A stretch of 64,000 bases of DNA from positions 62,001 through 126,000 of the forward strand of contig NZ_MKIR01000012.1 of NCBI RefSeq assembly GCF_001832905.1. Reading direction: 5' to 3'. The notes beneath the pieces are model-generated. The model was not told the origin of the DNA. It ran no database searches and saw nothing but the letters and a program-made list of their open reading frames with translations. Below are positions 56,991 to 64,000 of the stretch, piece after piece (position 1 is the stretch's first letter; the number at the start of each line of letters is the position of its first letter). This DNA is from Floricoccus tropicus. GTDB lineage: Bacteria; Bacillota; Bacilli; Lactobacillales; Streptococcaceae. The translations under genes and the position numbers were made by a program.

Positions 56991-58238
56991 CTAATTTCTT
57001 CCAGTTATACTCTTTGCAAAGTCAATGACTTTTTTCTTTGCAGGTTTAGGATAATATACAAATTCTCCAACTTTTTGAGTAATATAGCCAGAAAAATTAG
57101 TTTTAAAGCCCAATACTCCATCACTGCCATCAAATTTACCTGAAATACCATAAAAATTATAAACAGGTACATTATTAGCCAAGGTCTTATTTAATGCGTA
57201 CTCTTGGATAGCAAATGGGGCATAAAATCTCTTATATTTATCATATGTACCACTAAATAAATACACAGTTTCTGTTGAAGAGTAAATGAACAATGCTACC
57301 GAAAGTAAGATATCATTTTTGCCATGTTCTTCAATTAATTCATCAGCTTCAGATATTCTTTTATCATAAGTGGATATTTCAGAAACAACCTCTTTTTTTT
57401 GATTGTTTTTCTTCCTAGAATTTGGTGTTTTAACTAGAAATTCTTCAATATCAGCTAATTTTGTTTTAAGGTCATTTTGATTTGCAATAAGATTATCTTT
57501 ATAATCCTTTAAATTTATTTCTGCAACTAAAAACTCTGCTTTGTCCCCAAATATATTATATATATCTTGATAATATTCAAGACTCTTATCATCATAACCA
57601 CGGCGTTCGGCTGTATGCTCAGTGACTTTTTTAAAATTCGGTAGTTCCTCATAAGATAAACTTCTTACTCTCACACCAAACTGTTTAGTTTTTTTAATAG
57701 AATATTGGCCATCTTTTGTAAATGATTTGAATAATGTTTTTTGGTCAAAATCATTAAGATTTTTTACATATCTCCACTCATAATTATTCATATCATCAGA
57801 AGGTATTTTTTTGAATCCTTCCTTTTCCATCATTTCTAAGAACATGTCATTTGATTCAGAAGTTGTTTCTCCTTGATCGTTAAACATTTGAAATGTAACA
57901 TTTGGTCTTATATAAAACTCTAATGCATTTTTTTCTTTTGCAAATTTTTTTAAACCTTCTAAATACTCCACATAATTATCCATGCTGAATTCCTTATATA
58001 AAGGACCATGAGTAAGTTCCATACGATAACCAGCAAAAATTTTCTTTCCAAAAATCAATGATGCCATTATTGGGTTATTGTTTTCATCAACTAAACCCAT
58101 TAAATATGTATCCCAATTGCTTGAATGTAAATAGTTTCTCATTTCTAGTGTTTGTTGCCAGTCTCCTTCAACAGCATTGCTAGCAATTTCTAAAAATTGT
58201 TCATCACTTATTTCTCTAAATATATTATTTTTCAACAT
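56991..58238 (-). CDS. FemABX/MurM-type peptidoglycan cross-bridge aminoacyltransferase (copy 2)
   Basis: 415 aa. Two GNAT-like subdomains and a helical arm (about 240-300) with the coiled-coil segment LADIEEFLVKTPNSRKKN typical of tRNA-dependent Fem ligases. It would add an amino acid from aminoacyl-tRNA to the lipid II stem peptide. The start ATG has AAGGAAGAG upstream. It follows its paralogue by 29 bp, and the central arm and much of the C-terminal half are nearly identical between copies, indicating duplication or gene conversion. Which residue each adds (Ala, Ser, Gly) cannot be read from sequence. Confidence 0.88.
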   Translation of the reverse strand: MLKNNIFREISDEQFLEIASNAVEGDWQQTLEMRNYLHSSNWDTYLMGLVDENNNPIMASLIFGKKIFAGYRMELTHGPLYKEFSMDNYVEYLEGLKKFAKEKNALEFYIRPNVTFQMFNDQGETTSESNDMFLEMMEKEGFKKIPSDDMNNYEWRYVKNLNDFDQKTLFKSFTKDGQYSIKKTKQFGVRVRSLSYEELPNFKKVTEHTAERRGYDDKSLEYYQDIYNIFGDKAEFLVAEINLKDYKDNLIANQNDLKTKLADIEEFLVKTPNSRKKNNQKKEVVSEISTYDKRISEADELIEEHGKNDILLSVALFIYSSTETVYLFSGTYDKYKRFYAPFAIQEYALNKTLANNVPVYNFYGISGKFDGSDGVLGFKTNFSGYITQKVGEFVYYPKPAKKKVIDFAKSITGRN

Positions 58239-58267
58239 TCTCTTCCTTCTTTATCTTTTGAGATATA

Positions 58268-59509
58268 TCAATTTCTTCCTAATATTTTTTTTATCTTAGA
58301 AATAACTTTATATTTTACTGGTTTTGGTAAATATAGAAACTCTCCAACTTTATGTACAGCATATCCAGAGAAGTTAGTTTTAAAACCAAGCACACCATCA
58401 CTTCCATCAAAGTTACCAGAAATACCATAGAAATTATAAGATGGAACTCCATTTTTGAGAGTTTTATTTAACACATAATCCTGCATTGCAAATGGAGCAT
58501 AAAAACGTTTGTATTTGTCATAGGTTCCACTAAATAGATATACCGTTTCATGTTGTGAATAAATAAATAGGGCAACTGATAATAAAATATCTTTCTTACC
58601 ATGCTCATTAATTAATTCATCGGCTTCTGAAATTCTTTTATCATAAGTAGAGATTTCAGATTCAACTTCTTTTTTTTGATTATTTTTCTTTCTTGAATTC
58701 GGTGTTTTTACTAAAAATTCTTCAATATCAGCTAATTTATTTTTCAATGAATTTTGATTTAAAATTAAATTTTCTTTATATTCTTGTAAATTAATTTCAG
58801 CAGCTAGGAATTCTGCTTTATCACCAAAACTATTAAATATCTCTTGATAATATTCAAGTGTTTTATCATCGTATTCTCGTCTTTCAGCTGTATGCTTTGT
58901 AACTTCCTTAAATTTTGAAAGTTCATCATACTTCAAGGGCCTAATTTTTATACCAAATTGTCTTGTTTTCTTAATACTGTATTGACCATCTTTAGTAAAA
59001 GATTTAAAAATTGATTTCTCATCTAGGTTCTGTAAATCCTTTACGTACACCCAATCATAACCCATATAATTATTTTCAGTTTTTTCGAATCCCTCAGATT
59101 TCAATAAATTTATAAAGTTTATATTTTCATCAGTAATTGGATTACCATTGTCATCAACTTTTTGGTATATGACATTTGGTCTTAAAATAAGTTCTAATAC
59201 ACCATGCTTCTTACTGAAGTCTTTAAGACCTTCTAAAAACTCTTTATATTGCTCGTCATCATATTTTTTAAATAGCGGTCCATGTGTTAATTCCAAATGG
59301 TAGCCTGCAAAAATTTTGCTACCGTATAGTAAAGCAGCCATCACAGGTTCATCATCTTCATTTACGAGCCCTAATAAAAAAATATCTCTCCCGCTTTTCT
59401 CAAAAAAGTCTTTCATTTCAAGAGTTTGTTGGAAGTCATGTATTTCGGAATTATTAGCAACCTCAAGAAACTCACCTTCATCAATTGCTCTAAATTTATA
59501 CTTATTCAA
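58268..59509 (-). CDS. FemABX/MurM-type peptidoglycan cross-bridge aminoacyltransferase (copy 1, TTG start)
   Basis: 413 aa, same domain order as the adjacent copy: start FRAIDEGEFLEVANNSEIHDFQQT, GNAT-like halves, and the coiled-coil arm with LVKTPNSRKKNNQKKEV. The start codon is TTG at 59509: GAGG (59519-59522) sits 9 nt away, ideal for it, whereas the nearby ATG (59515) reads only MKF and stop. Two consecutive ligases would build a two-residue bridge, as MurM and MurN do in pneumococcus; this is inference. It has its own likely promoter downstream of the recN terminator. Confidence 0.87.
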   Translation of the reverse strand: MNKYKFRAIDEGEFLEVANNSEIHDFQQTLEMKDFFEKSGRDIFLLGLVNEDDEPVMAALLYGSKIFAGYHLELTHGPLFKKYDDEQYKEFLEGLKDFSKKHGVLELILRPNVIYQKVDDNGNPITDENINFINLLKSEGFEKTENNYMGYDWVYVKDLQNLDEKSIFKSFTKDGQYSIKKTRQFGIKIRPLKYDELSKFKEVTKHTAERREYDDKTLEYYQEIFNSFGDKAEFLAAEINLQEYKENLILNQNSLKNKLADIEEFLVKTPNSRKKNNQKKEVESEISTYDKRISEADELINEHGKKDILLSVALFIYSQHETVYLFSGTYDKYKRFYAPFAMQDYVLNKTLKNGVPSYNFYGISGNFDGSDGVLGFKTNFSGYAVHKVGEFLYLPKPVKYKVISKIKKILGRN

Positions 59510-59600
59510 AATTTCATACCTCTATCAGTCTATTTAACAAATTGGATTATTATATTTATTATTAATATATGATAACTACTAATCATTATCTATTCTAACA

Positions 59601-59622
59601 AAAAAGGCTTAAAAAAGCCTTT
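59601..59622 (-). terminator. Terminator downstream of recN
   Basis: AAAGGCTT-AAAA-AAGCCTTT (59603-59622) followed on the minus strand by TTTTTTG. About 90 bp beyond the recN stop codon; the stretch between shows no gene. Confidence 0.8.
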
Positions 59623-59710
59623 AATATTATATCATATTTTTCTTTAACTTTTAAGCTCTTAAATGAAACATTCTTTATGTATTTTGTTAAACATTTTAGA
59701 AAACGCTTCA

Positions 59711-61378
59711 CTATTTCACTAATAGTTTTTCGGCTTGTGCACGCGCTTCTTTACTAACATCATCACCTGCAAGCATTTTCGCAATTTCTTCGATACGTTC
59801 TTCATAATCAAGTTTTCTTACTGTAGATGTCGTAACATCATCGCTGCTTTGTTTTTCAATATAAAATTGAGTATCAGCAATAGCAACTACTTGAGGTAAA
59901 TGAGAAATACATAATACCTGTCCTGCTGCTGAAATCTTGTAAATTTTATTAGCAATGGCTTGAGCAACTCTTCCCGAAACACCTGTGTCTACTTCATCAA
60001 AAACGATACTTGTCTTGTTTTCTTTTCGAGAAAACGATGATTTAATTGCTAACATCAAACGACTTAATTCTCCACCAGATGCCGTTTTTGCTAATGGCTT
60101 AAATCCTTCACCTGGATTTGTTTGAATAAAAAACTCAATGTGTTCATTTCCTTGGCGACTGAATTTTGCTTTTTCAAAATTAACTTTGAAATCTGCTTTT
60201 TCCATATAAAGATCTTTTAATTCATTTTTTATATCTTTTTCAAGATCAAAAGCAAGTTTTCGTCTCATAGCATTTAAGTTATTACTAGCAATGACCAACT
60301 CTTTTTCAGCATCTTTAACTAGAGTTTCAAGACTCTCATTATCATTCTCTCCACCTGTTAAGTCAGAAAGTTCATTTTTTATATTATCAAGGTAGGATAA
60401 AACATCTGAAAGCTCAGGCCCATATTTCTTTTTTAGGGTAGCTAATACTGCGATTCTGTCCTCTAAAAACATCAGTTCATTTGGATTAAATTCTAAATCA
60501 TCCAATGCTTTAGCTAAACTTGCAGTAACATCTTCCAAAATATAATAACTCTCAGCTATCTTTGATGAAATTTCCTTATATAATGGTGAAAAATCTTCAA
60601 TTATCTCGACTTCATTCATTGCATTTCTAACATTTGAAAGACTTGAATAATCTTCGTCATCTAAAGCTGCATAGGCAATATTTAGAGAATCGACGATATT
60701 TTTACTATTTACTAAAATTTCTCTACGTGCTTGAAGCTTTTCATCTTCAACTATATTAATTTCAGCTGTCTGAATCTCCTCAATCTGAAATTGAAGAACA
60801 TCGATTCTTTGAGCAAATTCTTGTTCATTTCTTTTTCGCTCAAGTAACTTAGAACGAAGATTTCTATATGTTTCAAATTTATCTTGATAAGCTTTTTTTA
60901 CAGCTATAAAATCTTTTCCGCCAAACTCATCTAGCATTGACTGATGCTGTTTAGAATTCATTAGCTCTTGATGGTCGTGCTGTCCATGAATATCAACAAG
61001 GTGTTCTCCGATTTCACGAAGACTAGTCAAATTAACCATTTGACCGTTAATACGACAAACGCTTCTACCATTTGAGAAAATCTCACGTCTTAATATCAAC
61101 TCACCTGTATCTTCAATACCTAACTGCTCTAATTTTTCATTTATTCCAGCAGTTGTTTCATAGAAAAATAACCCTTCAATTTGAGATTTATCTGCACCGT
61201 GACGAACGAAATCAACACTAGCTCGACTACCTAAAAGTAAATTCATAGCATCTATAATAATTGATTTCCCTGCTCCTGTTTCACCAGTTAAAATCGTCAT
61301 TCCATTATCAAACTGAAGATGAATATCTTCAATTATGGCAAAATTTTTAATAGAAATATCTTGTAAAATATTACTCAC
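59711..61378 (-). CDS. recN: DNA repair protein RecN
   Basis: 555-aa SMC-like ATPase acting early at double-strand breaks. Walker A GETGAGKSIIIDA near 32-44, long coiled coil in the middle (about 160-370), ABC signature ASGGELSRLMLA near 434-445 and Walker B IVFDEVDTGVSG near 461-472. It overlaps the argR stop by 8 bp. Order tlyA-argR-recN as in Bacillus. Confidence 0.96.
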   Translation of the reverse strand: MSNILQDISIKNFAIIEDIHLQFDNGMTILTGETGAGKSIIIDAMNLLLGSRASVDFVRHGADKSQIEGLFFYETTAGINEKLEQLGIEDTGELILRREIFSNGRSVCRINGQMVNLTSLREIGEHLVDIHGQHDHQELMNSKQHQSMLDEFGGKDFIAVKKAYQDKFETYRNLRSKLLERKRNEQEFAQRIDVLQFQIEEIQTAEINIVEDEKLQARREILVNSKNIVDSLNIAYAALDDEDYSSLSNVRNAMNEVEIIEDFSPLYKEISSKIAESYYILEDVTASLAKALDDLEFNPNELMFLEDRIAVLATLKKKYGPELSDVLSYLDNIKNELSDLTGGENDNESLETLVKDAEKELVIASNNLNAMRRKLAFDLEKDIKNELKDLYMEKADFKVNFEKAKFSRQGNEHIEFFIQTNPGEGFKPLAKTASGGELSRLMLAIKSSFSRKENKTSIVFDEVDTGVSGRVAQAIANKIYKISAAGQVLCISHLPQVVAIADTQFYIEKQSSDDVTTSTVRKLDYEERIEEIAKMLAGDDVSKEARAQAEKLLVK

Positions 61379-61796
61379 CTCCTAACAAACGATAGATTGT
61401 TAAAGCGTCTTCCTCCGAATATGCAACCAAAAGTAAGCTATCATCGTCTGCTATAAGTGAAAAAATACGACGGCCATATAGTTCAAGCAAGTTACGCTTC
61501 ACTAGCATTGCATGCCCTGGACCTGTTTTAACTGAAAGCATCTTATCCAAAACTTCTACATGCAAAATTAAAGATAGATATGACTTATCTTTTTGTCCAG
61601 ATGGAAGACTATATCGATATCCACCCGATTTTGCTGGAACCTTTACTAATCCCATTTCTTTAATATCACGAGAAATTGTTGCCTGAGTTACGTCGATATT
61701 TTTTTCTTGCAGATTTTTAACTAATTCATCTTGAGTTTTTATATCTTGACTTGAAAGAAGCTCTTCAATTTCTTTTATACGATCTGCTTTTTTCAT
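61371..61796 (-). CDS. argR: Arginine repressor family regulator
   Basis: 141 aa: N-terminal winged helix (about 1-70, with QATISRDIKEMGL near 38-50, the ArgR SRDI motif) and a C-terminal oligomerisation/arginine-binding domain with GPGHAMLVKRNL near 92-103. The arginine-contacting Asp pair is seen as ADDDS near 116-120. Located between tlyA and recN, where AhrC/ArgR lies in Bacillus. Whether it senses arginine or acts as an ArgR/AhrC partner cannot be told. Confidence 0.93.
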   Translation of the reverse strand: MKKADRIKEIEELLSSQDIKTQDELVKNLQEKNIDVTQATISRDIKEMGLVKVPAKSGGYRYSLPSGQKDKSYLSLILHVEVLDKMLSVKTGPGHAMLVKRNLLELYGRRIFSLIADDDSLLLVAYSEEDALTIYRLLGGE

Positions 61797-61799
61797 TTA

Positions 61800-62618
61800 C
61801 TATTTATTATCCTTTAATTCTTGATGTGCATTTTCAACAACTTGATCAATTTTCTCAGTTGATATTTCAGCTTCTTCTCCATCCTTTTTCAAATGTACAA
61901 GAAATTCCATATTACCATGTCCACCCTTTATTGGTGAATGTGTTAACCCTAAGATTGAATATCCTATTTCATGAGCTATATTTACAACCTTGACAATGGT
62001 TTCCTTATGAACGTTAGCATCCTTAATAATCCCATGCTTTCCTATCTGTTCTCTACCTGCTTCAAATTGCGGTTTAATCAAGGCAACAACTTCACCTTGA
62101 TCTTCTAAAATCTCAAATAGTGGTGGAAGAATTAGACCAAGTGAAATAAAGCTAACATCAATTGAAGAGAAGCTTGGAAGGCCATCTTTAAAATCATCAG
62201 GTTTAGCGTAACGGAAATTAAACTGCTCCATCACGACAACTCGATCATCTTGACGAATTTTCCAAGCAAGCTGATTTGTACCAACATCAAGAGCATAGCT
62301 TAGTTTAGCACCAGATTGAAGCATTACATCAGTAAATCCACCGGTAGACGCGCCTATATCAAGTACGGTTTTACCATCTACTGAAATATCAAAATATTCT
62401 AATGCACGTTCAAGTTTCAAACCACCTCGTGAAACATATTTAAGCTTCTCACCTTTTATGTGTAATTCTGTTGCAGCATTAATTTTCTCTCCTGGCTTAT
62501 CAAAACGAAGGTTGTCCGTATTATAAACAAGACCAGCCATTATTCCTCTTTTGGCTTTTTCCCTGGTATCAAAAAGCCCCTGTTCGTAAGCTAGAACATC
62601 AACACGTTCCTTTGCCAT
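61800..62618 (-). CDS. tlyA: TlyA family rRNA (cytidine-2'-O)-methyltransferase
   Basis: 272 aa: N-terminal S4 RNA-binding domain (about 3-62) and an FtsJ-like methyltransferase domain with VLDIGASTGGFTDVMLQ near 86-102 and the catalytic K-D-K-E type residues (LDVG, DVSF, LIKPQFEAG). Old name hemolysin A; relatives methylate 16S and 23S rRNA and set capreomycin sensitivity. Located 11 bp after ispA and 3 bp before argR. Confidence 0.93.
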   Translation of the reverse strand: MAKERVDVLAYEQGLFDTREKAKRGIMAGLVYNTDNLRFDKPGEKINAATELHIKGEKLKYVSRGGLKLERALEYFDISVDGKTVLDIGASTGGFTDVMLQSGAKLSYALDVGTNQLAWKIRQDDRVVVMEQFNFRYAKPDDFKDGLPSFSSIDVSFISLGLILPPLFEILEDQGEVVALIKPQFEAGREQIGKHGIIKDANVHKETIVKVVNIAHEIGYSILGLTHSPIKGGHGNMEFLVHLKKDGEEAEISTEKIDQVVENAHQELKDNK

Positions 62619-62629
62619 TTATTCTCCTA

Positions 62630-63511
62630 TTACTTATCATCTATATCTAGCATATCAATTAACTCTAGGACACTTGATGGCCAAAAGTCATTCTCATCTG
62701 ATAATTTTTTTATTATTTGTCTTGCTGAATATAATTCATTTTTCAAAGCCTCTTTAGCTCCTTCAAGACCAAGAAACTTAACATAAGTTGCCTTATCTTC
62801 CTCAATATCTTTGCCTGGAGTTTTTCCAATTTCTGCAAAATCAGCTGTTACATCTTTTATATCATCCCTAATTTGAAAGGCAAGACCAATATGTTCACCA
62901 AGTGTACGAAGCTTCTCAACTATCTTTTCATCTGCTTGTGCAACAATAGCTGCTGCTACAAATGGAAAAGTTAGCATTCTTCCCGTTTTCAAAGCATGAA
63001 TCTGCTTAAGCTCATCAAGGCTAATTTCTTTTTGCTCACTATCCATATCTAATACTTGACCGGCTACCATTCCATAAGAACCACTAGCATATGATAATTC
63101 ACGAACTAATTTAACAAGAATTTCTGCAGACAATTCACTTGAAACTAATAAATTATAAGGATCAAGAAGTAATGCATCTCCCGCGAGAATTGCTTGTGCA
63201 TCTCCATAAACTTTATGGTTCGTCAGGCGGCCACGACGATAGTCATCATTATCCATTGCTGGTAAATCATCATGAATAAGGCTAGAAGTGTGAATGAGTT
63301 CAACTGAAGCTGCTACTTTGTAATGTTCCTCTGTTAATTCAATACCAAAGGCACGCAAAGTTTGCAACATAAAAAGAGGTCTTATTCTCTTTCCACCAGC
63401 ATTGACTGAATATAATATCGAATCTGTTAGATGTGGAATCAACTCCTTTTCTGAGTAAAACTCTCTAATAGTTTCATCAATATTACTTAGTAATTCATCA
63501 TTCTCCATCAA
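62630..63511 (-). CDS. ispA: Farnesyl diphosphate synthase (short-chain polyprenyl synthase)
   Basis: 293-aa all-helical prenyltransferase making FPP from IPP and DMAPP. First Asp-rich motif DDLPAMDND near 79-87 and second DDIKDV near 217-222; GKRIRP near 39-44. It overlaps the xseB gene by 14 bp. Precursor supply for undecaprenyl phosphate, used by MraY nearby on the same strand, though the genes are not one operon. Confidence 0.95.
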   Translation of the reverse strand: MMENDELLSNIDETIREFYSEKELIPHLTDSILYSVNAGGKRIRPLFMLQTLRAFGIELTEEHYKVAASVELIHTSSLIHDDLPAMDNDDYRRGRLTNHKVYGDAQAILAGDALLLDPYNLLVSSELSAEILVKLVRELSYASGSYGMVAGQVLDMDSEQKEISLDELKQIHALKTGRMLTFPFVAAAIVAQADEKIVEKLRTLGEHIGLAFQIRDDIKDVTADFAEIGKTPGKDIEEDKATYVKFLGLEGAKEALKNELYSARQIIKKLSDENDFWPSSVLELIDMLDIDDK

Positions 63512-63722
63512 AAACCTCTAAAGAACCATCTTTTTGTACAATTTTCACCAAAGTATTTTCAGCGTCAGCTAGAGTTTTTTTAAGGCTTTCACTTAAAATC
63601 ATTCCCTTTTGAAATTCTGAAATCGCATCCTCAAGAGCAACATCACCATTTTCTAACTTACGAACAATTTCTTCTAACTCTGCCAAATTATCTTCGAATT
63701 TTTTTTCTTCTACTTTTGCCAT
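63498..63722 (-). CDS. xseB: Exodeoxyribonuclease VII small subunit
   Basis: 74-aa helical-hairpin subunit of exonuclease VII, which degrades single-stranded DNA. The family pattern is [29 protein letters not shown]-like (about 9-37). The ATG overlaps the xseA stop as TAATG. C-terminal residues overlap ispA by 14 bp. Confidence 0.95.
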   Translation of the reverse strand: MAKVEEKKFEDNLAELEEIVRKLENGDVALEDAISEFQKGMILSESLKKTLADAENTLVKIVQKDGSLEVFDGE

Positions 63723-64000
63723 TATTTATTTTTTACCTCAACATTTATTCTTCCATCTGCTAAATCGATTTCTAACATATCACCATCAAACACATCATTA
63801 GTACTTTTAACAATCAAATCATCTTTTTTAACAACTGCGTAGCCACGAGATAGAATCTTCTCAGGACTAATCAAAGTCAATGCCTGCCAAGCCTTTTCAG
63901 CTTGGTTCTTCTTTTGATCATATATCTTATTTATAGCATTTACAAGAAGCCTTTGTTCTTGACTAACTAAATCTTGATAATTATTAACTTTTCTTAACAG
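63722..64000 (-). CDS. xseA: Exodeoxyribonuclease VII large subunit, C-terminal part (truncated by the window edge)
   Basis: The last 92 residues are visible: a helical part ([20 protein letters not shown]), the conserved [14 protein letters not shown] segment, and the ending [11 protein letters not shown]. These are typical of the XseA C-terminus. The stop overlaps the xseB start (TAATG). The gene continues beyond 64000 on the minus strand. Confidence 0.92.
   Translation of the reverse strand: MLRKVNNYQDLVSQEQRLLVNAINKIYDQKKNQAEKAWQALTLISPEKILSRGYAVVKKDDLIVKSTNDVFDGDMLEIDLADGRINVEVKNK

Overview
The window comes from an AT-rich, low-GC Gram-positive bacterium of the Bacilli. A Lactobacillales/Streptococcaceae-like coccus fits best: rsmH-ftsL-pbp2x-mraY without mraZ, sucrose phosphorylase, PyrK/PyrD type 1B dihydroorotate dehydrogenase, nrdHIEF, FemABX/MurM-type cross-bridge enzymes, and xseA-xseB-ispA-tlyA-argR-recN in Bacillus-like order. 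I cannot name the species from sequence alone. No tRNA, rRNA, CRISPR array or intact insertion sequence was seen.

Layout. 1-240: leader of a minus-strand gene lying to the left, with a CcpA-type site and a 19-bp-spacer promoter. 0.3-2.4 kb: iron alcohol dehydrogenase divergent from a MerR regulator. 2.4-6.4 kb: a 49-aa membrane protein, a MITE-like repeat, sucrose phosphorylase, and an unusual esterase/ROK-kinase fusion. 6.4-7.4 kb: trhO. 7.5-14.3 kb: a very AT-rich four-gene accessory island wedged between trhO and the pyr operon. It encodes a GIY-YIG/DUF2075 helicase, a MazG-like pyrophosphohydrolase, a SigA-like sigma factor with an extra N-terminal region, and a long RecQ-type helicase. 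I read it as a candidate phage-defence locus and the best lead here. 14.4-27.7 kb: a complete pyrimidine operon, transcribed pyrR-pyrP-fnr-pyrB-carA-carB-pyrK-pyrD-pyrF-pyrE-pyrC, with one PyrR attenuator, an embedded ferredoxin-NADP reductase and two repeat-rich gaps. 27.7-37.6 kb: aquaporin, glmS, two TPM-domain paralogues, lspA-rluD, an unassigned TIM-barrel-like protein, an M20 amidohydrolase and a VOC protein.

37.7-44.1 kb: parE-ktrB-ktrA-parC, with a potassium uptake system between the two topoisomerase IV subunits. 44.4-49.0 kb (plus strand): plsY and nrdH-nrdI-nrdE-nrdF with two phased NrdR boxes. 49.2-52.2 kb: mccA-mccB-yrrT reverse transsulfuration genes, preceded by a short ORF with four tandem Cys codons and a terminator, which looks like a cysteine-sensing attenuator. 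52.3-56.9 kb: mraY, pbp2x, ftsL, rsmH. 57.0-59.5 kb: two tandem FemABX paralogues. 59.7-64.0 kb: recN, argR, tlyA, ispA, xseB and the 3' end of xseA.

Most of the window is minus-strand housekeeping DNA in tightly packed operons. The accessory or unusual parts are the 7.5-14.3 kb island, the esterase-ROK fusion, the interspersed ~108-bp repeats and the Cys-codon leader. All functional statements rest on motif reading and recall of families; no database search was run.
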